DNA from: Actinophytocola sp963826035
Lineage (GTDB): Bacteria; Actinomycetota; Actinomycetes; Mycobacteriales; Pseudonocardiaceae
Reading direction: 5' to 3'
Length of the DNA: 64,000 nucleotides
Assembly (NCBI GenBank): GCA_963826035.1
Contig: CAWGVZ010000020.1
Span: 332,148 to 396,147 of the forward strand
Made by a program: the position numbers and the translations under genes. Under the pieces are notes generated by a model that saw nothing but the letters and a program-made list of their open reading frames with translations, ran no database searches and was not told the origin of the DNA. How positions within the stretch are numbered: the first letter of the stretch is position 1; each line of letters begins with the position of its first letter. This document shows positions 8,303 through 16,259 of the stretch, piece after piece.

Positions 8303-8752
8303 ATGACCAGCGCTAACCCGAACACCGTCACGACCAAGAATCCGGCACAGCTGGCCGCCATGGCGGTGGCGGCGGTGTTTCTGCTCGTCGGGGTTCTCGG
8401 GTTCATCCCCGGGGTCACCACCGAGTACGACGGGATGACGTTCGCCGGGCACGAGTCGACCGCCATGCTGCTTGGCGTCTTCCATGTGTCGATCCTGCAC
8501 AACATCGTCCACCTGCTGTTCGGGATCGTCGGTCTGGCGCTGGCGCGGACCGTTGCCGGCGCGGGCGGGTTCCTGATCGGCGGCGGTGCCGTGTACCTGG
8601 TGTTGTGGCTCTACGGGTTGATCATCGACCACGACAGCGCCGCGAACTTCGTACCGGTCAACGCCGCGGACAACTGGCTGCACCTGTTCCTCGGGATCGG
8701 CATGGCCGGTATCGGGTTGGCACTGCGCCGGACGCCGGCCCGCACGGTCTGA
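8303..8752 (+). CDS. DUF4383 domain membrane protein
   Basis: A 149-residue integral membrane protein with four predicted hydrophobic segments: AVAAVFLLVGVLGFIPG, FHVSILHNIVHLLFGIVGL, GFLIGGGAVYLVLWLYG and NWLHLFLGIGMAGIGLAL. The LHNIVHLLFGIVGL and NWLHLFLGIGM histidine motifs are characteristic of DUF4383 proteins, which are common in actinomycetes and of unknown function. The start is the ATG at 8303 with GAGGAG at 8292-8297. A strong hairpin follows at 8774. Confidence 0.88.
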   Translation: MTSANPNTVTTKNPAQLAAMAVAAVFLLVGVLGFIPGVTTEYDGMTFAGHESTAMLLGVFHVSILHNIVHLLFGIVGLALARTVAGAGGFLIGGGAVYLVLWLYGLIIDHDSAANFVPVNAADNWLHLFLGIGMAGIGLALRRTPARTV

Positions 8753-8773
8753 GAACACGCCGTCCGAGAACAC

Positions 8774-8812
8774 GCCGACCGGGCGGGACCCACGGGGTGC
8801 CGCCCGGTCGGC
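8774..8812 (+). terminator. Hairpin terminator after the DUF4383 gene
   Basis: A perfect 13-bp stem (8774-8786 with 8800-8812, GCCGACCGGGCGG) with a 13-base loop, 21 bases after the DUF4383 stop codon. No U-tract is present, as is usual in actinomycetes. Confidence 0.7.
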
Positions 8813-8908
8813 CGCCGGCTCGTACTGGTTGTACTCGGTCCTAATCAGCCGTGCGTCCAGCGGGAAGCTGGGCCGTCGAGACCCCTGGAGGACTTCCGGC
8901 GCCGACCA

Positions 8909-8931
8909 CTTAGCCTGGATCCGTGGACCGA
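8909..8931 (+). repeat. Left target duplication and terminal inverted repeat of the IS
   Basis: CTTAG (8909-8913) followed by the 18-bp left inverted repeat (8914-8931). The mate is at 10573-10595. Two mismatches separate the arms, at repeat positions 7 and 15. Confidence 0.85.
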
Positions 8932-10590
8932 CTGGGGCTCGTGGCTGGTCCGGGCATAGCGAAAGCGTCCTTTGAACTGCGATAATCGGGTTTGTTGAGG
9001 ACCTGATCGACGCGGATCGGAAGGACACTTTCAGTGAGATTGTTGCACAACTGGCGGCACGGCACCGCCGAGTTCGATGACGAGAACCTGGTGTCGTGCG
9101 CGGGACTGGTGCCGGTGATGGAACTGGCCGCGCAGACCGGACTGCCCGACCTGCTCGAGGAGCACGTGGTGTTCGGCTGCGAGCGGATCCGGTCAGGAGC
9201 GGCCAACCCCGGTCCGAAACTGGCCTCGATCATCGCGGGCATGGCCGCCGGTGCCGACAGCATCGACGATCTGGACGTGATCCGCGCGGGTGGCATGAAG
9301 AAGCTGTTCGGCGCCGTCTACGCGCCGGCCACGATGGGGATTCTCCTGCGAGAGTTCACCCATGGCCACACCCGGCAGCTCGCCTCGGTACTGCGCCGTC
9401 ACCTGCTGGCCCTGGCGAAGCGGACCGACGTGCTGGACGGGATCACCGAACAGGCCTTTGTGGACATCGACTCGCTGCTGCGCCCGGTCTACGGCCACGC
9501 CAAACAAGGCGCGTCGTTCGGGCACACGAAGATCGCGAACAAACAGGTGCTGCGCAAGGGATTGTCTCCGCTGGCCACCACAATCTCCACCCGCGCCGCC
9601 GCCCCGGTGGCGGCCGGGATCCGGCTGCGCGCGGGCAAAGCCGGTTCCGGCAAAGGCGCGGCCGGCATGATCACCGAGGCCGTCAACACCGCGAAGGCCG
9701 CCGGCGCGCGGAACATCCTGTGCCGGGGTGATTCCGCGTTCGGCAACGGCAAGGTCATCGCCGCGGTAGTCAACGGCGGCGCCCGGTTCTCCTTCGTGCT
9801 GGCCAAGTCCCGATCGGTACTGCGCGCGATCGGCACTATTCCCGAGGACGCGTGGACCCCGGTGCGCTACCCCGGCGCCGTCACCGACCCCGACACCGGC
9901 GAGCTGATCTCCGACGCCGAGGTCGCCGAAGTCTCCTACACCGCGTTCGCCGGCACGAAATACGAGATCACCGCCCGGCTCATCATCCGGCGAGTACGCG
10001 ACCGCAACCACCCCGACGAGCTGTTCCCGGTCTGGCGGCACCACCCGTTCTTCACCAACAACACCGAACCGGTCACCGACGCCGACATCACCCACCGCCA
10101 GCACGCGGTCATCGAATCGGTGTTCGCGGACCTGATCAACGGACCGCTGGCCCACCTGCCCTCCGGGGTCTTCGCGGCCAACGCCGCCTGGGCGATACTC
10201 GCCGCGATCACCCACAACCTGCTCCGCGCCGCCGGAACCCTCACCGACCACCCCCACGCCGTCGCCCGCGGAGCGACACTGCGCCGCCACCTGGTCAACG
10301 TCCCCGCTCGAATCGCCCGACCACAAGGCAAACCAACCCTGCACCTACCCGCCCACTGGCCCCGCGCCGCGCAGTGGAAAACCCTGTGGGACAACACCTT
10401 CACTGGCCAAAGCAAACAAGTGGCGGCGTGACCCCCTTGCCCGACCGGCCTTGGCAGGCCCGACCAGGACGCGACAGTGGATGAGCTGGGGAGACCAGCG
10501 ACTCGACCATGTCCTCACCCGGTCGACACCTCACACAACCCGTCACCGACCAAGCAAAGATCAACTAACTACTCGATCCACGGTTCCAGG
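8914..10590 (+). mobile_element. IS1380-family insertion sequence, complete
   Basis: A 1,677-bp element. Its ends are imperfect inverted repeats, CCTGGATCCGTGGACCGA at 8914-8931 and its complement at 10573-10590 (16 of 18 match). The same 5 bases, CTTAG, directly flank both ends (8909-8913 and 10591-10595), consistent with a target duplication. It encodes one intact transposase at 9034-10431. The size and the single ORF are typical for IS1380. It sits between the DUF4383 terminator and the start of ligA. Confidence 0.92.
9034..10431 (+). CDS. IS1380-family transposase
   Basis: A 465-residue DDE transposase. The N-terminal part has GLVPVMELAAQTGL and GPKLASIIAGMAAGADSIDD, typical of IS1380. 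FVDIDSLLRPVYGHAKQGASFG contains the first catalytic Asp, and ILCRGDSAF the second Asp. HAVIESVFADLINGPLAHLPSG holds the catalytic Glu of the Y-REK-like helix. No frameshift or stop is seen, so it is probably active. The GTG start at 9034 lies 120 bases inside the left end. Confidence 0.93.
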   Translation: MRLLHNWRHGTAEFDDENLVSCAGLVPVMELAAQTGLPDLLEEHVVFGCERIRSGAANPGPKLASIIAGMAAGADSIDDLDVIRAGGMKKLFGAVYAPATMGILLREFTHGHTRQLASVLRRHLLALAKRTDVLDGITEQAFVDIDSLLRPVYGHAKQGASFGHTKIANKQVLRKGLSPLATTISTRAAAPVAAGIRLRAGKAGSGKGAAGMITEAVNTAKAAGARNILCRGDSAFGNGKVIAAVVNGGARFSFVLAKSRSVLRAIGTIPEDAWTPVRYPGAVTDPDTGELISDAEVAEVSYTAFAGTKYEITARLIIRRVRDRNHPDELFPVWRHHPFFTNNTEPVTDADITHRQHAVIESVFADLINGPLAHLPSGVFAANAAWAILAAITHNLLRAAGTLTDHPHAVARGATLRRHLVNVPARIARPQGKPTLHLPAHWPRAAQWKTLWDNTFTGQSKQVAA

Positions 10591-10595
10591 CTTAG
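10573..10595 (+). repeat. Right terminal inverted repeat and target duplication of the IS
   Basis: The complement of the left repeat occupies 10573-10590 and is followed directly by CTTAG (10591-10595). The pre-insertion sequence can be rebuilt by joining 8913 to 10596. Confidence 0.85.
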
Positions 10596-10651
10596 GCCCG
10601 GGGCGCACGTTTGTCGAGATCAGCGGCGAGGCACGCCCTCCCCCGGGTACC

Positions 10652-12643
10652 GTGCTGCGCGTGAGGGAACGAATCCAGGAACTCGCCGACCAGATCGTGG
10701 CGCTGCGGGACGCCTACTACCGGGGTTCGCCGTCGGTGGCGGACGCCGAGTACGACGCGATCGAGGACGAACTGCGAGGGTTGGTCGCCGCGAATCCGGA
10801 GCTGGCGCCCGACCCGAACCCGTTGGAGCAGGTGGGTGCGCCCGCCGTGCTGCACGCGCCGATCCGGCACTCGCGGCCGATGCTGTCACTGGAGAAGGCC
10901 ACCCGGCCCGAGCAGGTCGCGGCGTTCTTCGCCCGCTTCCCCGGCCAACCGGTGGTGGTCATGCCGAAGCTCGACGGGCTGTCGCTGGCGCTGGTCTATG
11001 AGGACGGACGGCTGGCGCGGGCGATCACCCGAGGCGACGGGACCACGGGCGACGACGTGACCATCCTGATCCGGGCGCTCGGCGACGGCATACCGGAGCG
11101 GGTCGACGCGCCGGGCCGGGTCGAGGTGCGCGGCGAGGCGCTCATGCTGCGCTCCACGTTCACCGCCTACAACGCCGCGCACCCGGACCGGCCGCTGATC
11201 AACCCGCGCGGCGGCGCCGCGGGGACGTTGCGTGCCAAGGACCCGGCGACGGTCGCCGGGCGGCGGCTGCAGTTCTTCGCGTTCGACCTGGACACCACCG
11301 ACGGCGCCCCGACCGACCTGGAGGACGGGCTGCGGACGCTCGGGTTCACGGTCGCCGACATGCGGCACTGCGCCGACGCCGCCGCGGCGCAGGAGGTGAT
11401 CGGGGCGATCGAGCTGCGGCGCAACGACCTGGACTACGACCTGGACGGCGCCGTGCTGCGGCTGGCCAACCGCGATGCCTACGCCGCCGCCGGGACCCGG
11501 TCGAGCTCGCCGCGCGGCGCGATGGCGTACAAGTTCGCGGCCGAGGAGAAGACCACCGTGCTCACCGACGTGGTCTGGGACGTCGGCAAGACCGGCAAGA
11601 TCGCCCCGGTCGCCCATCTGGAGTCGGTGTTCGTCGGCGGGGGCAACGTCACCCGCGCGACGCTGGCCAACCAGGAGGTGATCCGCGCGCGCGGCATCAT
11701 GATCGGGGACACGGTGCTGGTGCGCCGCGCGGGCGACGTGATCCCGTTCGTGGCGGGCGTGCTCGACGCGTCCAAACGGACGGGCGCGGAACGGGAGATC
11801 GTGCCGCCCAACGGATGCCCCTCGTGCGGCCAGTCGCTGACCGAGCAGGGCAACAGCCGCGAACTGTTCTGCACCAACGTCGCCTGCCCCGCCCAGACCG
11901 TGCGGCGGCTGGTCCACTGGGCGTCGCGGGCGGCGGCGGACATCGAGGCCGTCGGTCCCGTGTGGATCGAACGGCTCGCCGAGGCCGGGATCCTCGAGCA
12001 CCCGTCGGACTTCTACCGCCTGACCAAGGAGCAGCTGCTGGAGTTCGACCGCATCGGCGAGGTCTCGGCCGCCCGCATGATCGACTCGATCGCCGCGAGT
12101 CGAGGCGTGGGGCTGCGCCGGGCGCTGATCGGGCTCGCCATCCCGAACGCCTCCGAGGGCACGGCCACCCGGCTGTGCCGCGCGGGGTTCGGCTCTCTCG
12201 AGCAGGTGGCCGACGCCGGCGAGGAGCGGCTCGTGGCCGTCGAGGACATCGGCCCCAAGGTCGCCGCCTCCCTCACCGAGCACCTCACCCGAATGCGGCC
12301 AGAACTGTCCCGGCTGCGTGAGCTGGGAGTCTCCCTGGACGTGCGCGAAGAGGACCTCCCGCCGGTCGTGGCGTCCGACGCGCCGCTGGCCGGCAAGACG
12401 GTGGTGGTCACCGGCGGGATCAACGACCCACGCTCCGGCGAGAAGGTCCCCCGCCCCACCTTCCAGCGGCTGTGCGAGAAGGCCGGCGCGACCACCGCGA
12501 CCTCGGTCTCGGCGAACACCGACCTGCTCATCACCGGCGCCGACGTCGGCGCCAGCAAACTCACGAAGGCGGAGAAGCTCGGCGTCGACGTCGTCGACCA
12601 GGGCGAGATCTGGCAACAGCTCATCGCTGCCGGCATCGCCTGA
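10652..12643 (+). CDS. ligA: NAD-dependent DNA ligase
   Basis: Seals nicks in duplex DNA using NAD+. Domains in order over 663 residues: the Ia domain (VADAEYDAIEDEL, about 25-40); the adenylation domain with the active-site Lys in MPKLDGLSLAL (about 107) and YKFAAEE further on; the OB fold (GKTGKIAPVAHLE); a four-Cys zinc finger (CPSCGQ..CTNVACP, about 388-412); HhH repeats; and a C-terminal BRCT domain (about 575-660). It is shorter and more divergent than the housekeeping LigA of about 700+ residues, so it may be a second ligase. The frame is open back into the IS, but the true start is the GTG at 10652 or 10661; neither has a strong ribosome site. The IS ends 61 bases upstream and may have removed its promoter. 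Confidence 0.92.
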   Translation: MLRVRERIQELADQIVALRDAYYRGSPSVADAEYDAIEDELRGLVAANPELAPDPNPLEQVGAPAVLHAPIRHSRPMLSLEKATRPEQVAAFFARFPGQPVVVMPKLDGLSLALVYEDGRLARAITRGDGTTGDDVTILIRALGDGIPERVDAPGRVEVRGEALMLRSTFTAYNAAHPDRPLINPRGGAAGTLRAKDPATVAGRRLQFFAFDLDTTDGAPTDLEDGLRTLGFTVADMRHCADAAAAQEVIGAIELRRNDLDYDLDGAVLRLANRDAYAAAGTRSSSPRGAMAYKFAAEEKTTVLTDVVWDVGKTGKIAPVAHLESVFVGGGNVTRATLANQEVIRARGIMIGDTVLVRRAGDVIPFVAGVLDASKRTGAEREIVPPNGCPSCGQSLTEQGNSRELFCTNVACPAQTVRRLVHWASRAAADIEAVGPVWIERLAEAGILEHPSDFYRLTKEQLLEFDRIGEVSAARMIDSIAASRGVGLRRALIGLAIPNASEGTATRLCRAGFGSLEQVADAGEERLVAVEDIGPKVAASLTEHLTRMRPELSRLRELGVSLDVREEDLPPVVASDAPLAGKTVVVTGGINDPRSGEKVPRPTFQRLCEKAGATTATSVSANTDLLITGADVGASKLTKAEKLGVDVVDQGEIWQQLIAAGIA

Positions 12644-12687
12644 GTCGGTCAAGCGGATCGGCGTCCGCTGGTCGGCTGGGAGGAACT

Positions 12688-13773
12688 GTGCGAGTCGTGG
12701 TGGTTGGCGCCGGTGTCATCGGGTCCGCGGTCGCCGCCGGCGTCGCCGCCAGGGGGCACGACGTTCATGTGCTGGAGGCCGGGCCCGCCCCCGCGAGCGG
12801 CACGTCCGCCACGAGCTACGCCTGGGTCAACGGGAACAACAAGTCCCCGGAGCTCTACCGGCGGCTGAACGCCGCAGCCATCGCGGAGCACCACCGCATC
12901 GGCGGCGTCGAACGCGGGTGGCTCGTCCCCAACGGGCACCTGGAGTACGCGGACGCCACCGACCACCGGGTCCGGCTGACCGAACGCGTGACGCGGCTGT
13001 CCCAGGCGGGCTACCCGGCGTCGTTCCTCGAGCCCGCCGCGGCCGCCGCGCTCGAACCGGACCTCCGCGTGTGCCCTGACGCGCTCGTCGGCTGGTTCCC
13101 CGGCGAGGCGCACTGCTATCCGGAACTGTTCGTCGCGGCCATGCTCGGCGGCCTCACGGTGACGACCGGCCGCACGGCCGTGGCCGTGTCGGACACCGGT
13201 GTCGAGCTGGCGGACGGCACCACCGTGCGCGCCGACCGGGTGGTGACCTGCGTGGGTCGGCACACGGCGGCACTGCACCCGGAGGTGCCGATGGCGTCGG
13301 GGCCCGCCGTCATCGGAGTGCTCGCGAAAACCGCGCCCGCGCCGGTCCGGCTGTCCCGCCTCGTCACCACGGACACCATCAACGTGCGGCCGGCGGGCGG
13401 CGGAGCGCTGCTGGCGCACGCACTCGACCAGGACTCGCTCGCCGTGCCCGGCTTGCCGGTGCCGGCGGAGGTGCTGGCCACGTTGTACGCCAGGATCGCC
13501 GATCTCGTCGGCATTCCCGTGACCCTGGTGTCGGCGGTCGTCGGTCAGCGGGCGCTGCCGGCCGACGGCCTGCCGATCATCGGACCGGTCGGCGGACGGG
13601 GCTACGTGGTGGTGACCCACAGCGGGGTGACGCTGGCGCCGCTGCTCGGCCAACTGGTGGCCCGCGAGCTCTGTACAGGGGAGGAAGAGCCCCGGCTGGC
13701 GCCGTACCGCCTCGACCGGTTCGCGCGGGCCTACTCGCCGGCCCGACCGGCTCGGCACCCCGGCGAGCAGTAG
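12688..13773 (+). CDS. FAD-dependent oxidoreductase (D-amino acid oxidase fold)
   Basis: A 361-residue DAO-family flavoenzyme. The dinucleotide-binding motif VVVVGAGVIGSAVAAGVAARGHDVHVLEA is at the N-terminus, and GQRALPADGLPIIGPV with the closing GYVVVTHSGVTLAP near the C-terminus is the usual DAO end. It probably oxidises an amine or amino/hydroxy acid; the substrate is unknown. The GTG start at 12688 follows GGGAGGA. It is 44 bases after ligA in the same direction and ends at a perfect palindrome (13774). Confidence 0.87.
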   Translation: MRVVVVGAGVIGSAVAAGVAARGHDVHVLEAGPAPASGTSATSYAWVNGNNKSPELYRRLNAAAIAEHHRIGGVERGWLVPNGHLEYADATDHRVRLTERVTRLSQAGYPASFLEPAAAAALEPDLRVCPDALVGWFPGEAHCYPELFVAAMLGGLTVTTGRTAVAVSDTGVELADGTTVRADRVVTCVGRHTAALHPEVPMASGPAVIGVLAKTAPAPVRLSRLVTTDTINVRPAGGGALLAHALDQDSLAVPGLPVPAEVLATLYARIADLVGIPVTLVSAVVGQRALPADGLPIIGPVGGRGYVVVTHSGVTLAPLLGQLVARELCTGEEEPRLAPYRLDRFARAYSPARPARHPGEQ

Positions 13774-13827
13774 GAGGGTGCGTAAATAGGGTCGGTGGAT
13801 GCCGCCAAGCCCTATTTACGCACCCTC
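13774..13827. terminator. Bidirectional terminator, 18-bp perfect arms
   Basis: GAGGGTGCGTAAATAGGG at 13774-13791 pairs perfectly with 13810-13827 across an 18-base loop. It begins one base after the FAD oxidoreductase stop codon and ends 6 bases before the stop of the convergent membrane protein gene, so it can serve both strands. The AT-rich centre of each arm is unusual for this sequence. Confidence 0.75.
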
Positions 13828-13833
13828 TGGTCC

Positions 13834-14421
13834 TCAGACCGGCGAATGCTCGCGCAGCTGCCGGTACAGGTGTCCCCAGACGGTCGCCGCGAAGAGCATC
13901 ACCGCGATCGCGGCCCACCCACCGGCGAGCTGCTGGCCGTCGAAGTCCTCCTCGACCTGTGCGGCGATCACCAGGTGCCCGAGGGCGAGGAGCGTCAGCA
14001 ACGTGGAGAGCGTGACGCAGATCCACCGCCGGGTCAGCCGCGGGGCCGCGGCCCCGCCGGCGAGTGCCGCCAGCACCACCACCCAGCTGTAGTACCCGCC
14101 GAAGACGAACACGCCTTCCGAGCTGAAGCTGACCATCGCCGAGAAGACATCCCACCCGCTGGCGTTGGCGAGACTGTTGTCGTCGTCGACATCCAGGTCT
14201 ACGTACCACCCCATGGAGATGACGAGAAAGATCGCGACCGTGGCGATGACCACGAGCATCCTGGCGAAACGCACTTCCTGCTGCGCTCGCGCCTCGTTCA
14301 GCTCGCGGACGATCCTGCCTTCGAGCTTCTTCAGGTTCCCGGTGACCTCGTCCATCTCCGCCATGGCGCAGATGCCGCACATCAGTGCGTCCGGAATGGC
14401 CGGCCCGAACCGCTGGGTCAC
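13834..14421 (-). CDS. Four-segment membrane protein coupled to ABC-F
   Basis: A 195-residue protein with a soluble, charged, probably coiled-coil N-terminus (VTGNLKKLEGRIVRELNEARAQQEVRF). Four hydrophobic segments follow: MLVVIATVAIFLVISMG, SSEGVFVFGGYYSWVVVLAAL, WICVTLSTLLTLLALGHLVIA and GWAAIAVMLFAATVW. An acidic stretch (DLDVDDD) lies between the first two. I do not recognise the family. The GTG start at 14421 overlaps the TGA of the ABC-F gene (GTGA), so translation is coupled to it. Expression under the same antibiotic-responsive leader is therefore likely (inference). Confidence 0.75.
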   Translation of the reverse strand: MTQRFGPAIPDALMCGICAMAEMDEVTGNLKKLEGRIVRELNEARAQQEVRFARMLVVIATVAIFLVISMGWYVDLDVDDDNSLANASGWDVFSAMVSFSSEGVFVFGGYYSWVVVLAALAGGAAAPRLTRRWICVTLSTLLTLLALGHLVIAAQVEEDFDGQQLAGGWAAIAVMLFAATVWGHLYRQLREHSPV

Positions 14422-16043
14422 GCTCCCAGTGTGAGCCGCGGCCAGGAACCCGTGTCCCGCAGCAGTTGCCGGTCGTGGGTGGCGACCACGACCGCCGCCG
14501 GCGTCGCCGCGAGTGCCTCGGTGAGTTCCTCGACGAGGGTCGCCGACAGGTGGTTCGTCGGCTCGTCCAACACCAGCACGTGCGGCCGGGCGGCGAGCAC
14601 CAGCGCCAGGTCGAGCCGTCGCTGCGCACCCACCGACAGCCCGCCGACCGGGCGGTGCAGATCCGGCCCGGCCAACAGGCCCAGCTCCCCGAGCCCCGGC
14701 GCCTCGCCGGCGGCGAGCGCACCGGCCGACACCAGTCGTGCGACCCACGCGTCGTAGATCTCGCGGCCGGTGCGCCGGGCGGGGACCTCGGATTCCTGTC
14801 CCAGCCTGCCGACGCGCACCGTGCGTGCGCGCCGGACCGTGCCCGTGTCCGGTGCGAGGTCGCCCGCCAGCACGGCCAGCAGTGTCGACTTGCCAGCGCC
14901 GTTCGGTCCGGTGACCACCAGGCGGTCGCCGGACTCGAGCGTCACATCGCAGGGCGACGACAGCCGGCCGGCCACGGTCACCGCGTCGGCCCGCAGCAGC
15001 GTCGCGGCGCCGTGGGCGGGCAGCGTGGGCAACTCGAACCGCGCCGGCGGTCGCGGCACGGCCACCGTGTGCGCGTCGAGGTCCTCCCGCCTGCGGTGCA
15101 CCGCCCGCACGAGCGCCGGCGCGCGGGTGGCCCGCGTGTGCTTGCCGGTCCCCTTGTCCGGCCGCCACCCGTCCCGCAGCCGGTTCTGCGCGGCCGACAG
15201 GTCGTCGGCCAGCCGGGCGCGCTCGGCCAGCTGGTCGGCGTGCAGCGCCTCCCAGCGCGCACGTTCGGCGCGGCGGCCATCCACGTAACCCGCGTAGCCG
15301 CCGCCGTACACCCGGGGCCGGCCGTCGCTGGACGGGTCGAGGTCCACCACCGACGTCGCCACGTCCGCCAGCAGTGCGCGGTCGTGGCTGACCAGCACCA
15401 CGACGCCCGGGTGGGCGAGCAGCCGGTCGGTGAGGTGGTCGAGTCCGGCGGCGTCGAGGTGGTTGGTCGGCTCGTCCAACAGCAGCACCGCATGTCCCGC
15501 ACCGAGCAGGCAGGCGAGCCGCACCCGGTGGCGGTGCCCCACCGACAGCGTGTCGAGCGGCCGGGTCCGGTCGGTGACGGCGCCGAGCGCGGCCAGGGAG
15601 ATCTCTACTCGCCGGTCGGCGTCCCAGGCGTCGAGGGTCTCCGCCGCGGCCAACGCGGCCGCATATGAGTCGTCCGCGCCGGGAGCGCATTCGGCCAGCG
15701 CCGTCGTGGCGTCGTCGAGCCGGCGCAGCGCCGTGCGGACGGTGTTCAGTTCCAGGTCGATCAAGTCACCCACAGTGCCGTCGAGGGGGAGTTGCTGGTC
15801 GGCCACCCCGACCCCACCCGCGCGGCGGACCTCGCCGCGGTCGGCGGGCAGGGTGCCGGCGAGCACCTGCAGCAGGGTGGTCTTGCCTCGGCCGTTCTCG
15901 CCGACCACGGCGACCCGGTCCCCCGCCGCGGCCACGAGGTCGACACCGGTCAGGACCGGTTGCCCACCTCGGGCGACGTGGATGTCGGTGGCGCGCACGT
16001 GCGCCGAGCGGGCAGGGGCAAGCGAAAGAGAGGAGCGGGACAT
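14418..16043 (-). CDS. ABC-F family ribosomal protection protein
   Basis: A 541-residue protein with two ATPase domains and no membrane part. The first NBD has VVGENGRGKTTLLQVLAG (Walker A), LSVGHRHRVRLA (signature) and AVLLLDEPTNHLD (Walker B). A charged linker follows (about residues 240-300). The second NBD has VTGPNGAGKSTLLAVLAG, LSVGAQRRLDLAL and VLVLDEPTNHLS. ABC-F proteins of this design bind the ribosomal E site and displace macrolide/lincosamide/pleuromutilin-type drugs, or regulate translation. The start is the ATG at 16043, with AAGGA 6 bases upstream. A leader peptide and terminator sit just before it. Confidence 0.9.
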   Translation of the reverse strand: MSRSSLSLAPARSAHVRATDIHVARGGQPVLTGVDLVAAAGDRVAVVGENGRGKTTLLQVLAGTLPADRGEVRRAGGVGVADQQLPLDGTVGDLIDLELNTVRTALRRLDDATTALAECAPGADDSYAAALAAAETLDAWDADRRVEISLAALGAVTDRTRPLDTLSVGHRHRVRLACLLGAGHAVLLLDEPTNHLDAAGLDHLTDRLLAHPGVVVLVSHDRALLADVATSVVDLDPSSDGRPRVYGGGYAGYVDGRRAERARWEALHADQLAERARLADDLSAAQNRLRDGWRPDKGTGKHTRATRAPALVRAVHRRREDLDAHTVAVPRPPARFELPTLPAHGAATLLRADAVTVAGRLSSPCDVTLESGDRLVVTGPNGAGKSTLLAVLAGDLAPDTGTVRRARTVRVGRLGQESEVPARRTGREIYDAWVARLVSAGALAAGEAPGLGELGLLAGPDLHRPVGGLSVGAQRRLDLALVLAARPHVLVLDEPTNHLSATLVEELTEALAATPAAVVVATHDRQLLRDTGSWPRLTLGA

Positions 16044-16068
16044 GTGGTGTCCTTCGAAGTGATGAGCA

Positions 16069-16106
16069 AGGGACGACAAAGGAGGCGCCCGCGTCAGCGG
16101 CGCCTC
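16069..16106 (-). terminator. Intrinsic terminator/attenuator in the ABC-F leader
   Basis: Read on the minus strand, GAGGCGCC (16106-16099), a 9-base loop and GGCGCCTC (16089-16082) form a perfect 8-bp hairpin, followed by CTTTGTCG. It lies between the putative leader peptide (16119-16142) and the ABC-F start (16043), the layout of ribosome-mediated attenuation. Confidence 0.65.
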
Positions 16107-16118
16107 AACCAGGTCGTC

Positions 16119-16142
16119 TCAGCTGTAGATCTGTGGCTGCAT
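16119..16142 (-). CDS. Putative leader peptide MQPQIYS upstream of ABC-F
   Basis: A seven-codon reading frame, ATG at 16142 to TGA at 16119, encoding MQPQIYS. It ends 13 bases before the attenuator hairpin on the minus strand. Short leader peptides before drug-induced ABC-F and whiB7-type genes stall ribosomes and open the terminator. The ribosome site is weak, so this rests on position and layout rather than on coding statistics. Confidence 0.5.
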   Translation of the reverse strand: MQPQIYS

Positions 16143-16259
16143 CACATCGCCGAGGGTAGATCATCCCCGCGTACCCGTCATCCGGTTTTCGGCGCGATCG
16201 AGCGGCCGGTCGCCCGGTGGTGAAGGATTGGGCACTGATCTTCCTCGGAGGTGCCCCGC

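Noticed and set aside
10451..10651. N-terminal extension of LigA into the IS element
   Set aside because: The frame is open but codes non-conserved sequence and crosses the IS end; the conserved start is at 10652 or 10661.
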